A stretch of 64,000 nt of DNA from CAG-533 sp022779465 (GTDB lineage Bacteria; Bacillota_I; Bacilli_A; RF39; UBA660), in contig JALFTB010000003.1 in assembly GCA_022779465.1 (NCBI GenBank), positions 4,197-68,196 on the forward strand, in the 5' to 3' direction. Within the stretch, counting starts at the first letter, position 1. Every line of letters begins with the position of its first letter. A program made the position numbers and the translations under genes. The notes beneath the pieces are model-generated. The model was not told where the DNA came from. It ran no database searches and worked only from the letters and a program-made list of their open reading frames with translations. This document shows positions 8,227 through 17,241 of the stretch, piece after piece.

Positions 8227-8645
8227 TGACAAATGAAGCACAATTTTGTGAAGATTACACAGTTAGATTTATTCTAATGTATAACATAATTGATAAAGAC
8301 GAATTAGAAGATATAGAAACTACCAAAGCTATGAAAGAAGATAGTATTTATCAAATGATGCTTACATCGGAAAAAGAAAAAACTATGTTAGAAGAAGCAG
8401 AAAAGGAATATGAAGAATCTATAGGTAAATTACTTGATGAAATCAGACACAATTATCCTGATGTTATCAATCAAACAATAATGCAATTAAATGGATTATT
8501 AATTCAAAATCCTCAAGTAGCAGCTAAGTTAGGCTTGAGAGTACCACAAAGTATTTCTCAAGGCCTACCTAGCTTAGATTATTATAATAATTATAAAAAA
8601 TGTTTCGATAACCTTCAAAAATTAGAAATATTAGGAATGAAATAA
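8226..8645 (+). CDS. Conserved-position helical protein of the secretion block
   Basis: I do not recognise a family. The 139-residue protein is acidic and mostly helical, has no signal peptide or membrane helix, and contains a likely coiled coil (EKEKTMLEEAEKEYEES, about 55-75). The ATG overlaps the VirB6-like stop (TAATG), so translation is coupled. Its position between VirB6-like and VirB3-like genes suggests a cytoplasmic part or chaperone of the channel. That is inference only. Confidence 0.65.
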   Translation: MTNEAQFCEDYTVRFILMYNIIDKDELEDIETTKAMKEDSIYQMMLTSEKEKTMLEEAEKEYEESIGKLLDEIRHNYPDVINQTIMQLNGLLIQNPQVAAKLGLRVPQSISQGLPSLDYYNNYKKCFDNLQKLEILGMK

Positions 8646-8661
8646 AAAGGAGGAATAAAAA

Positions 8662-8979
8662 GTGAATGAATATTTAATTCCCGCAAACTCCAAAAAGTCA
8701 ATGTTGATTTTAGGAATGTTTAATAAAGGGGATTTAATTATCTTTGGGGCTGGATTAGGAGCTACTGTATTAATGATGCTTACTATGTCTACTAATTCAT
8801 TAAAACAGATATTATTTATATTATCACCTGCGTTAATATGTTCTTTCTTAGTTGTGCCAATTCCTAATCAACATAATATAAGAACATTAATACAGAATAT
8901 ATATTTATATTTTACAGGCCGAAGAACTTACTATTGGAAAGGTTGGTGTGGTGGTTATGGCGAAGACGACACAAAGTAA
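8662..8979 (+). CDS. PrgI-family (VirB3-like) membrane protein
   Basis: The 105-residue protein has an N-terminal IPAN.KK segment, two adjacent membrane helices (about 25-42 and 48-65) and a C-terminal RRTYYWKGW motif. This is the pattern of the PrgI family (Pfam PF12666), the Gram-positive counterpart of VirB3, which anchors the VirB4 ATPase at the membrane. The start is GTG 8662 with an excellent RBS (AAAGGAGG, 8646-8653). The only nearby ATG is out of frame. The 3' end overlaps the start of the VirB4 N-terminal gene, as expected for partners. Confidence 0.75.
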   Translation: MNEYLIPANSKKSMLILGMFNKGDLIIFGAGLGATVLMMLTMSTNSLKQILFILSPALICSFLVVPIPNQHNIRTLIQNIYLYFTGRRTYYWKGWCGGYGEDDTK

Positions 8980-9514
8980 ATATACTGAGGATTGGGTTCC
9001 TATTAAGTCAATCCAAAATGGAATGATTCAACTTAATAATAATTACTATGTAACTGGTATTAAAGTTGAACCTAAAAATATTTTTATCTTAGATTATCAA
9101 ACTCAGAATAATATCATATTTAATTTTAGAAATTTTTATAATACAATTGATTATGAATTCTGGCTAATAGTAGCAGATAGACCTGTTGATATTAAATTAT
9201 ACATGTCTCAACTTCAATTACAATATGATAATGCTCAAAATCAAGCAATTAGAAAGCTTATTAGTCAAGATATTAGTAAAGCTGAAGATTTTGCTGGTAC
9301 AGCAATGAATGTTGTTGATACAGAGTATTACATCTTATTTAGAGATAAAAAATTAGAGATAGTTCAAAAGAGAATTCAAAACCTTATTGGAAATTTAGCT
9401 CAACTTGGATTAAATTCAAGCCAAACAAGTGATGATGATTTAAAATTCTTGCTTCAAAATTTCTTAAATGGTGGAGCAAAGAATGAATATGGGACGGTGA
9501 TGACTGATGTCTAA
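8957..9514 (+). CDS. VirB4-like ATPase, N-terminal domain encoded separately
   Basis: The protein has about 185 residues. It contains the beta-rich start of VirB4/TraE proteins (VPIKSIQNGMIQL, YYVTGIKVEP, FWLIVADRPVDI) and a helical segment (QAIRKLISQDISKAEDFAG), with no P-loop. It ends eight bases inside the next gene, which starts in a different frame and carries the rest of VirB4. Together the two make about 780 residues, close to normal VirB4 length. ATG 8957 is preferred over GTG 8948 and 8951. This could be a natural gene split or a frameshift; the overlapping ATG with normal coding on both sides favours a real split. Confidence 0.65.
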   Translation: MAKTTQSKYTEDWVPIKSIQNGMIQLNNNYYVTGIKVEPKNIFILDYQTQNNIIFNFRNFYNTIDYEFWLIVADRPVDIKLYMSQLQLQYDNAQNQAIRKLISQDISKAEDFAGTAMNVVDTEYYILFRDKKLEIVQKRIQNLIGNLAQLGLNSSQTSDDDLKFLLQNFLNGGAKNEYGTVMTDV

Positions 9515-11297
9515 TGTATTTAAAAGTGAAATAGCTCCTAAGGGCATGAATTTTAATATAAATGATTTTATGATTAGTGATAAATATGCTACTATCTTAA
9601 CAATCATTAGTTATCCTAAAATGATAGGACCAGGTTTCTTAGCATCAGTTACTAATTTACCGGGTATTAAAGTTGTAGTTAAACATATTCCAATTAACTT
9701 CTCAGAAATGAGTAAGATGATTAACAAAGAAATTGTTGATTTAAAGCAAAGATATCAAAAAGAAAATGATCGTACTCTTCAAGAAAGATATCGTCAAGAT
9801 TATGAATCATTAGAATCTTTTATTCAAATGCTTGCTGCAACTCAATCAAAAATCTTTGATTTTCAAATGCATATTATGATTACAGCTGATTCAAAAGAAG
9901 AATTAGAAAATAAAAAAATTCAAATTAGAAACTACTTAGATGCGATGGGAATGCGTGGTATTCCAATGATGTTTGAACAAGAAAAAGTTCTTAAATCAAT
10001 GTTACCAATCTTCCCAAAACAAGATATCGAAGATCGAGTTGGTATTCCAATTCCAAGTCCTACTATTGCAGCAATGTATCCATTTGTCTTTGATAGTATT
10101 AAAGATCCAGGATCTGCTACTTTATTAGGTGTAGATTTCTCTGGGGGAGTTATCTTATTTAACCAATTCTTATATCAAATCAAAAAAGAGTTTAATAGAA
10201 ATAATGCAAATATCATTATCTTAGGTACATCAGGTTCAGGTAAAAGTACCGCAGCTAAATTATTATTAAGAACTCATATTCGTAATAATTGTAAAATAAT
10301 TGCTATTGACCCTGAAGGTGAACTTGAAGATATGACAAGAAACTATGGTGGTGACTTTATCGATTTAGGTAAAGGTGGCCAATATGGTTTAATCAATCCA
10401 TTAGAAGTTATCTTTGATGCTGATGAAGAAGAATTAAAAGAAGGTTTAGGTCATTCTGTATTAACTAGAACTCTTCAATCATTAAAAGCATTTATGAAAT
10501 ATTATTATCCTTCAATTGAAGATGATGTATTACAAATGTTTAGTGAAATATGTCAAGAAACATATAAGAGATTTAATATAGATTTTAATACTGACTTTAG
10601 TTCATTTACATCAGCTGATTATCCAACATTTGATGATGTTTACTCAACAATTAAAGGTAAATTATTATCAATGCCAGAAGCAACTAGAGAAAAAGATGTA
10701 ATGGAACGTTTAGAGTTACGTGTAAGACCATTTACAAATGAATTAAGATTCTATTTTAATGGTCATACAACCCTACAAATGAAAAGTAATTTCATTGTAT
10801 TTAATATTAGAGAACTTATGAATAGTGATGAAAATATTCGTAATGCTTTATTCTTTAATGTTTTAAAATATGCATGGGGCTTATGTTTAGATAAAAGTAT
10901 TAATACCATAATGTATGTTGATGAAGCCCATGTCTTATTATCATCAAGAAATGAACTAGGTGCTGAATTTTTAGCTCAAGTTCAAAGACGTAGTCGTAAA
11001 TATAACACTGGAACAATTATTATTACTCAACAACCAACTGACTTTGCTGCAGAAAATGTATTTGTTCATGGTAAAGCAATTTTCGATAACGCTTCTTATT
11101 ATCTAGTAATGGGATTAAGAAAACAAGCTGTTGAAGATTTAGCCAGATTAATCGACTTAAATGATAATGAAAAAGAAAGTATTAAAACATACAGTCAAGG
11201 AGAAGCCTTATTCGTATGTGGAAATAGACGTATGAGAATTAATGTTGTTCTTACTCAAGATGAGTTAGATTCATTTGGTTCTGGTGGCGGCCTATAG
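9507..11297 (+). CDS. virB4: VirB4-like secretion ATPase, main part
   Basis: The 596-residue protein has Walker A GTSGSGKST (about 240-248), an IIAIDPEGE strand after it, Walker B IMYVDEAH (about 470) and the Q-rich ITQQPTDF segment. These define the VirB4/TraE/HerA-FtsK group of T4SS ATPases, which power substrate transfer and pilus dynamics from the cytoplasmic face. The N-terminal 230 residues are the usual helical VirB4 region. It overlaps the N-terminal-domain gene by 8 bp and is followed by the lysozyme-domain gene. The large number of ATP-site motifs makes this the firmest anchor for calling the block T4SS-like. Confidence 0.85.
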   Translation: MSNVFKSEIAPKGMNFNINDFMISDKYATILTIISYPKMIGPGFLASVTNLPGIKVVVKHIPINFSEMSKMINKEIVDLKQRYQKENDRTLQERYRQDYESLESFIQMLAATQSKIFDFQMHIMITADSKEELENKKIQIRNYLDAMGMRGIPMMFEQEKVLKSMLPIFPKQDIEDRVGIPIPSPTIAAMYPFVFDSIKDPGSATLLGVDFSGGVILFNQFLYQIKKEFNRNNANIIILGTSGSGKSTAAKLLLRTHIRNNCKIIAIDPEGELEDMTRNYGGDFIDLGKGGQYGLINPLEVIFDADEEELKEGLGHSVLTRTLQSLKAFMKYYYPSIEDDVLQMFSEICQETYKRFNIDFNTDFSSFTSADYPTFDDVYSTIKGKLLSMPEATREKDVMERLELRVRPFTNELRFYFNGHTTLQMKSNFIVFNIRELMNSDENIRNALFFNVLKYAWGLCLDKSINTIMYVDEAHVLLSSRNELGAEFLAQVQRRSRKYNTGTIIITQQPTDFAAENVFVHGKAIFDNASYYLVMGLRKQAVEDLARLIDLNDNEKESIKTYSQGEALFVCGNRRMRINVVLTQDELDSFGSGGGL

Positions 11298-11320
11298 TAT
11301 AAAAGGTGGTGTATCTATTT

Positions 11321-13393
11321 ATGACAACTGATATTAATAATATAAATAGGATATTCAAAAAAATGATATTAACCATATCAGTTTTTTTGATATCCTTTTT
11401 TGCTCTTACTCCTGTAAAAGCAGCCGCTTTTAAATACTCAGAATTTGATTGGGATAAATTTGCTGAAAAAAATAAGAATTATTGGTTATCTACTTGTGAA
11501 ACTACTGATAATGTTAAAAAGTGTGAAGATATGATTTTAAGCCAACAAAAGAAGTTTTATACCAAACTTTATAAATTATTAGGTCAATATGAAAAAAAAG
11601 GTGTAGTAGGTTTAAATGACAATGTAATTCTAGCAACAATATTCTTTGAAATACCATTAGGATACGTTGTTGATGATGATGGAAAAAATAAAGATGATTA
11701 TGCTAAAATAACCAATAGTTCAGCATCATCTTATAATAATGATAATGAAAATATTGATGAATATGATGTCACATCTGATGATTCGGAAGCTCTATCACGT
11801 GGAACAGATACCTTAAAACTATTAGTTAAAAGTATGGTAGGTTATCGTGCTTCATGTTATGGTATTAGTGATAAAGAATCAACTCCATCATCTGATGGAT
11901 CAACTGAATATGTTTGTCCTAGCGGTAGTGAAGAAACTTCTTCTGGTAAATGTCGCACCTTATTAAGTACTGGAGAACGTCATTTAGGATTCTGGGAAAA
12001 GGCCTTAGAGCATTTACAAAGCTTCTTTGGATTAACTAGTGATAAAGCATCAAAATGTGCCTCTGAAGCTGCAAAACAAAATTATGGTAGTTATGACTAT
12101 GTCGTATCGGATGATTTAGAAAAAGCTGAAGATAAATATTGGGATTTCTTAACTAATAGTAATTACTTAGATGGAATTGAACATCTAAAATATCGTTTTG
12201 ATAATAAATTGAAGAAAACCCAAAAAGACAGTCTGACTGAAGAAGATAAAATTGAAGTAAGAACCCAAATTGTTAAAGAAATGAAAGAATTAGTTAAAAT
12301 GTTCGAAAGTTCAGATAGTATGTATAACGCCAACTATGAAGAAGTTACTGAATATAACTATTTTTTCCCAATAGGTAGTGTTGAAACCGAAGAAATTGAT
12401 GGTCATTTATATGCTAAAAAAGATCCAAAATCTGTAACTATTATTTCTAAATTTGGTGAAATCAGATCTACTGATGGCAGTAAAACTAAAAAGAATTTTG
12501 GTATTGATATTGGTGAATTAGGCAATTCTGGAGAAACTTATGTTATTGCTGTAGAACGTGGTACAGTTTCTTCTATAAAAAGTGAATGTAAAGAAAATGA
12601 AGAAGATTCTAAAAAATGTAACAGTGGTTATGGTAATACCGTAATGATTAAACATACTGATGGAAACACAACAGTTTATTCATTCTTATCTCCTGATTCA
12701 ATTTTAGTTGAAGAAGGTGATGTTGTAGAACAAGGACAAGTAATCGCTAAAGCTGGTAAAACTGGTGATACTGACACAGTTTCCTTACATTTTGAAATTA
12801 GAACTGGAACTAGTGCATCTACTGCTGTTGATCCATTAGATTACTTAGATTTATCTAATCCAAGACCAACAGCTAGTACCAAAATAGCCGCCTTTTTAGA
12901 AAAATTTGAAGGAACCGGACCAATGAGAGGGGACAATTATCTAGTATATTGTAATTCAGGTGATATTCCTACCGTTGGGCATGGTATCACCCTTCAATAT
13001 AACGTTTCCGAATTAGCTCAATTTGGAATTAACGTTTCCTCACCATATACACAGTACTGTGGAAAAGAATTTCCTAAAGCTGCAATTGATAAGGTATTCG
13101 GTGTTGTTTTAAAAAGATTCCAAGATAATGTTCGAAACAGTCTTGCAAGAAACAGTATTTCCAATTTAGCTAATCATCAAATAGATGCTTTAACTAGTTT
13201 AATGTATAATACCGGAAATTTAGATGGTTTCCCAAATGCTTATAGATCTTACGGAAGCACTGAAAGTTTATGCACAAGTTATTGGAATGATCATTATGTG
13301 ATGAAAGGTAGTCAATTTGAAAATGGTTTAAGAAGAAGAAGAAAAGCTGAATGTCAGATGTTTGTAAACGCTGACTATGGATTAGAAGGGTAA
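11321..13393 (+). CDS. VirB1-like wall protein: degenerate M23 domain plus GH24 lysozyme
   Basis: The protein has about 690 residues and an N-terminal membrane/signal helix (about 20-38). The first half is unassigned and contains cysteines. A LytM/M23-like domain lies at about 370-510, but the zinc ligands are changed: the HxGxD motif reads NFGID, the YxHL motif reads YSFL, and HLHFE reads SLHFE. The domain is probably inactive. A GH24 lysozyme domain (about 520-690) keeps the catalytic Glu (KFEG, about residue 530), a PTVGHG match to TIGxGH, and the GLRRRRKAE signature; the Asp20 equivalent of T4 lysozyme may be Asn. T4SSs need a muramidase to open the wall. ATG 11321 is chosen for its spacing from AGGTGG (11304-11309). 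Confidence 0.75.
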   Translation: MTTDINNINRIFKKMILTISVFLISFFALTPVKAAAFKYSEFDWDKFAEKNKNYWLSTCETTDNVKKCEDMILSQQKKFYTKLYKLLGQYEKKGVVGLNDNVILATIFFEIPLGYVVDDDGKNKDDYAKITNSSASSYNNDNENIDEYDVTSDDSEALSRGTDTLKLLVKSMVGYRASCYGISDKESTPSSDGSTEYVCPSGSEETSSGKCRTLLSTGERHLGFWEKALEHLQSFFGLTSDKASKCASEAAKQNYGSYDYVVSDDLEKAEDKYWDFLTNSNYLDGIEHLKYRFDNKLKKTQKDSLTEEDKIEVRTQIVKEMKELVKMFESSDSMYNANYEEVTEYNYFFPIGSVETEEIDGHLYAKKDPKSVTIISKFGEIRSTDGSKTKKNFGIDIGELGNSGETYVIAVERGTVSSIKSECKENEEDSKKCNSGYGNTVMIKHTDGNTTVYSFLSPDSILVEEGDVVEQGQVIAKAGKTGDTDTVSLHFEIRTGTSASTAVDPLDYLDLSNPRPTASTKIAAFLEKFEGTGPMRGDNYLVYCNSGDIPTVGHGITLQYNVSELAQFGINVSSPYTQYCGKEFPKAAIDKVFGVVLKRFQDNVRNSLARNSISNLANHQIDALTSLMYNTGNLDGFPNAYRSYGSTESLCTSYWNDHYVMKGSQFENGLRRRRKAECQMFVNADYGLEG

Positions 13394-13398
13394 TAATT

Positions 13399-13938
13399 AT
13401 GGGCTTAAAAAAAGATAAATACGATAGTAAAGATACTAGTTTAAAACAATTATTAATAATTCTAGCAGTAATTCTTTTAGTTTTAGGTATTATAAGTATT
13501 GTTAAAAAATCTAAAAATAATGATACCAATACTGAAACAGAAATAAAATTAGAAACTGTAAAAGATTATTCAACATTCTTTACAGTTGAAAATTGTATAA
13601 ATAAATATATAAATGCTTTATCAAACTCTAATGGTGAAGATGCATTTAATTTATTAACAAATGAATATAAAAACTTAATAAGTATTAATAAAGATAATGT
13701 TGATGAAAAATTAGATTATTTAGATGGTAACTACGTTTACGAAGCTCGTAACATCTTTGAAAAAAATATCGATAATAATATAAAAGAATATTATATTTAT
13801 GGTTTATTAAAAGAAGATGTTTTAGGTGGATATGATACTGGTAAAGATTCGTATTATCAAGTTATCATCGAAGATGAATCATATACATTTACACTAAGAC
13901 CTTACACTATAGAAGAATATAGAAAGGCGATTCAATGA
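13399..13938 (+). CDS. VirB8/TcpC-like candidate with one N-terminal TM (first copy)
   Basis: The 179-residue protein has a short cytoplasmic start, one membrane helix (about 16-36) and an extracellular domain that starts with a helical FTVENCINKYINALSNSNGEDAFN segment. A compact alpha/beta domain after a single N-terminal helix is the plan of VirB8/TcpC NTF2-like subunits, but I see no diagnostic motif. The next gene has the same layout and overlaps it by the ATGA arrangement, suggesting a heteromeric pair. The RBS GAAGGG lies just upstream. Confidence 0.5.
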   Translation: MGLKKDKYDSKDTSLKQLLIILAVILLVLGIISIVKKSKNNDTNTETEIKLETVKDYSTFFTVENCINKYINALSNSNGEDAFNLLTNEYKNLISINKDNVDEKLDYLDGNYVYEARNIFEKNIDNNIKEYYIYGLLKEDVLGGYDTGKDSYYQVIIEDESYTFTLRPYTIEEYRKAIQ

Positions 13939-14420
13939 AAATAATAGATTATATTAAAGAACATAAAAGTTTAATTATCATCATTACTATTTTAATCGCA
14001 GCCTTTATTTTAATCGGGGTATTAATTTTTAATGGTAATGAAGATCAAAATTACAACCGTAAATATGATGAATCAAAAACAAAATATAAAATTAATGAAG
14101 TAGTTCCTATATATGTTAATCAAGAACAAATGGCTAAAAAATATTTATCTGAATATGTTAATTTAATTGTTTTTGATGAAGAAAAAGCTTTTGAATTATT
14201 AGATGAAAGTTTTAGTCAAAGATACTTTAGTGGAGACTTTGATGCCTTTTCAAAATATATTAATTCCTTAAAAACCAAACAATTTGTTCAAGCCAAAGTT
14301 ACTGGTTATGACATCAGAAAAATTGAAGGCAAAACTTATTACTATGTAAAAGATTTAGATGGCAATCAATTTTTATTTAAAGAATCAGGAATTAGAAATT
14401 ATACAGTAGTAATAGATTAG
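13935..14420 (+). CDS. VirB8/TcpC-like candidate with one N-terminal TM (second copy)
   Basis: The 161-residue protein is parallel to its upstream neighbour: one membrane helix (about 12-33), a linker, then a domain opening with EQMAKKYLSEYVNLIVFDEEKAFELLDE and closing with beta strands (KTYYYVKDLDGNQFLFKE). The start ATG overlaps the upstream TGA (ATGA), so the two are translationally coupled and probably made in equal amounts. The NTF2-like fold is inferred from the secondary-structure order. A periplasm-facing assembly role in the T4SS-like channel is plausible but unproven. Confidence 0.5.
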   Translation: MKIIDYIKEHKSLIIIITILIAAFILIGVLIFNGNEDQNYNRKYDESKTKYKINEVVPIYVNQEQMAKKYLSEYVNLIVFDEEKAFELLDESFSQRYFSGDFDAFSKYINSLKTKQFVQAKVTGYDIRKIEGKTYYYVKDLDGNQFLFKESGIRNYTVVID

Positions 14421-14433
14421 ATAAACACTCAAA

Positions 14434-14453
14434 GCCACCTAGATGTAAGTGGC
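14434..14453 (+). other. Short hairpin before the SGNH-NlpC/P60 gene
   Basis: GCCAC (14434-14438) pairs with GTGGC (14449-14453) in the 56-base gap, without a T run. It may be an RNA-stability or processing element within the operon. Confidence 0.3.
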
Positions 14454-14476
14454 AAAATAAGTAGAGGAGGTAAATT

Positions 14477-16447
14477 ATGGCAAGTAATAATAGTTATAAA
14501 TCATTTAATGATAGTAACAACCATAATAAAATAAATGGATATAATAATCCATATGATAACAATTATTATGACGATCGACCATTAATTCAAGATGACGATG
14601 ATGACTTCGAAGAATATGATGACTATGATGAAAAAGAGCCATCTTATCAAGAAGGATATGAAGAAGAACCAAACTATGGATCAGAATCCATAGAAACAGA
14701 TGGAGAAGATCAAGGTGGAACTGGTTTAGAAAATGAAAATAAGGGTGAAAATTCTAATGAACCTCAAACCCTAAAAGAAAAATATGATGCGGCAAAACAA
14801 AAATATGAAGACACCAAAGAAAAAGCTCATCAAACTGCCGAAAACATTAAAAACGCTCCTCAAAATATCAAAAATAAAGCCAATGAAGTAGCAGCCAATG
14901 TTAAAAATGCTCCTGAAAATGTTAGAAATCGTTTAAATCAAGCAAAAACAAATATCCAAAACGCTCCTCAAAACATTAAAAACGGAATAAAAAATGCTCC
15001 TCAAAAAGCAAAGGAAGGAGCTATTAACCAAGTTAATAAAGCTAAAGAATCGTTTAATAAAAAAATTAAAGCTAAAAAAGAAGATGCTAAAAAGAAAATT
15101 AAAAAAATAAAAGCATCTATAAAAGTTTTAGGTGCGGTTGGTGGTCTTCTTTTAGGTTTTGCAGCCTTAATGATTCCCGTTCTTGTAGTAGCTGCTTTAT
15201 ATGAAGCCCTATTTGGATTAACTGGTAGTAAAGCAAACGCCGGACATACCAGTGCTAATATAAAATACTCTAGAGAAGAAATAGAAAAATCTTTATTATA
15301 CGTTGGAGATTCACGAATGGTTGGTATGAAAACATCTCTAAATGATTCTAATATTCATTTTATTGCTCAAGAAAGTATGGGCTATGATTGGTTAGTTAAA
15401 CAAAAAGAAAATATTGAAAATACTATTAAGAATAATAAAATATCTTTTATTGTTTTCAATTTAGGTGTCAATGACTTATCTTCTATTGACTCATATTTGA
15501 ATTTTTATAATACATATTTAAATTCAAATGATGATGGAGTTTATTATTTCTTTTTATCAGTAAATCCAGTTGATGAAACTAAAGCAAAATCATATGGTTA
15601 CACAGTTAAAAATGCTAATATAATACCATTTAACAATAAATTAAAAGCAGCAGTAGGCGACAAATATATAGATTCTTACACACAAATAAAAGATTATTTA
15701 TACACTCAAGAAGATGGGATACATTATCAAGATATAACTAATCAACAAATTCACTATATTGTTATTAACTATATTATGAATAACGTTACTAAAATGGGAA
15801 ATTACTCATTATTAGATGATTATCCTAATGGAATAGAAAATACTGAATTATTAACAATTCCTATCACAGAAGCTCTTGGAGAAGACGGTTTTAAAAGTTT
15901 AGAAGAATCAATTTCTGCCGCAATAAATAAAGCTGGGAAATGCACTAAACAAGCGGCTGCTGCTGCCGGAGTTACATTAGCGTATAATCTATATCAAAGA
16001 GGTTATCGAATTCCATATTATTGGGGAGGAGAACATAGTGGTAATTATGTTATATTAAACCCTGATTATGGAAAAAAATATGGTACCTCTTGCTCGCCAA
16101 CCACATGTTATAACATTTTCGGATTTGACTGTTCAGGTTTTACTTCTTGGGCTTATAGTATTGTGGCAAATGCACCAGTAGCCGGAGGAACATCAACCTT
16201 TTTAAATCTTGGTGAAAAAATTAGTTTTGAAAATGCCGAAACAGGTGATTATTTAGTAAACGATGGTCATATAATTATGATAATTGAAAATAAAGGTAGT
16301 TATTTAGTAACATTAGAGTCTACTGGAACATATAACGGAGTAAATAATGGTCTAATATTCAGTACTAAAACGCCGGCTCAAATATCAGCTAGTCATTACA
16401 GGATAAAGACAATTCAATCCTATTTAGATAAGGTGTGCTCATGGTAA
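14477..16447 (+). CDS. Membrane-anchored fusion of SGNH hydrolase and NlpC/P60 peptidase
   Basis: The 656-residue protein has an acidic, Asn-rich start (1-95), a Lys/Ala/Asn-rich helical stretch with repeated NAPQNIKN-type units (about 100-200) and one membrane helix (about 213-240). An SGNH domain follows with block I GDSRM (Ser279), block III GVND (Asn332) and block V DGIHY (Asp413, His416). Then comes an NlpC/P60 domain with the catalytic Cys552 (FDCSGF) and His598 (DGHIIMI). The SGNH part probably deacylates a wall polymer or sugar and the NlpC/P60 part cuts peptidoglycan peptides. In Gram-positive conjugation loci the usual VirB1 partner is a lysozyme-NlpC/P60 fusion; here the lysozyme is in a separate gene. 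The RBS is AGAGGAGG. Confidence 0.75.
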   Translation: MASNNSYKSFNDSNNHNKINGYNNPYDNNYYDDRPLIQDDDDDFEEYDDYDEKEPSYQEGYEEEPNYGSESIETDGEDQGGTGLENENKGENSNEPQTLKEKYDAAKQKYEDTKEKAHQTAENIKNAPQNIKNKANEVAANVKNAPENVRNRLNQAKTNIQNAPQNIKNGIKNAPQKAKEGAINQVNKAKESFNKKIKAKKEDAKKKIKKIKASIKVLGAVGGLLLGFAALMIPVLVVAALYEALFGLTGSKANAGHTSANIKYSREEIEKSLLYVGDSRMVGMKTSLNDSNIHFIAQESMGYDWLVKQKENIENTIKNNKISFIVFNLGVNDLSSIDSYLNFYNTYLNSNDDGVYYFFLSVNPVDETKAKSYGYTVKNANIIPFNNKLKAAVGDKYIDSYTQIKDYLYTQEDGIHYQDITNQQIHYIVINYIMNNVTKMGNYSLLDDYPNGIENTELLTIPITEALGEDGFKSLEESISAAINKAGKCTKQAAAAAGVTLAYNLYQRGYRIPYYWGGEHSGNYVILNPDYGKKYGTSCSPTTCYNIFGFDCSGFTSWAYSIVANAPVAGGTSTFLNLGEKISFENAETGDYLVNDGHIIMIIENKGSYLVTLESTGTYNGVNNGLIFSTKTPAQISASHYRIKTIQSYLDKVCSW

Positions 16448-17187
16448 AAAAAATAATTTTAATAATTTTAACAACACTATTATTATGTGGTTGTGAAGCA
16501 AAATATACATTATATATAAATTCAAATGAAATAAAAGATGAATTATCTCTTAAAGGTAATGGTAAAATCCAATCATATGAAGAAATACCTACTGAAAGTG
16601 AACTTCAGAATACAATTAAAGTTTCTAACATCATAGTAGATAAAAGAAAAAAAGATAATTCAGAATATACCGATATAGATCAAAATCTATATAAAAATTT
16701 GGAAGTATATAATAAAGATTTTAAAAAATTGGACGAAGGTTATTATGAACTTGATTTTAATTATCAATTTAAAACAATTTCAGAATATAAATACAGTGAA
16801 TTAACTGAATTATTAGGTGATCAAAATTTTTATGAAAATAATGAAAACACATTAACTATAAATAGTAGCTGTAATAATTGGTATGTTTTTAAAAGATATA
16901 CTCAATTAGATATTATTTATTTTAAAATTGTAACTGATTATAAAGTGATTCAAAATAATGCTGATACCGTAAATGGTAATGAATATACATGGGTAATTAG
17001 AAAAGATAATTATGGTATTAAAGAAATTATTATAAAACTAGATCAAACTAAAAAGATTACTGACAATCAAAGATTATCATCATCTGAATCAAATAAAGTA
17101 ATTAATAAAGTTCTTATCGCAATTGGTGGTATCGTAGTCCTTGGAGCCTTAATAATTGGTATTAAAGTATTAAAATCTAATAAATAA
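16441..17187 (+). CDS. Lipoprotein with additional C-terminal membrane helix
   Basis: The protein has about 248 residues. A signal peptide ends in a lipobox (LLLCGC), followed by an extracellular domain of mixed helices and strands with no family I recognise, then a C-terminal membrane helix (about 218-240) and a Lys-rich end. It would be tethered at both ends. ATG 16441 follows AAGGTG and overlaps the upstream stop by 7 bases; GTG 16435 would weaken the signal peptide. The position between wall hydrolase and coupling ATPase suggests an envelope subunit of the same apparatus. Confidence 0.65.
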   Translation: MVKKIILIILTTLLLCGCEAKYTLYINSNEIKDELSLKGNGKIQSYEEIPTESELQNTIKVSNIIVDKRKKDNSEYTDIDQNLYKNLEVYNKDFKKLDEGYYELDFNYQFKTISEYKYSELTELLGDQNFYENNENTLTINSSCNNWYVFKRYTQLDIIYFKIVTDYKVIQNNADTVNGNEYTWVIRKDNYGIKEIIIKLDQTKKITDNQRLSSSESNKVINKVLIAIGGIVVLGALIIGIKVLKSNK

Positions 17188-17241
17188 TTATAGAAAAATT
17201 ATTTATTCTATTATATAATCAATAAATGAAGGAGTGATATT

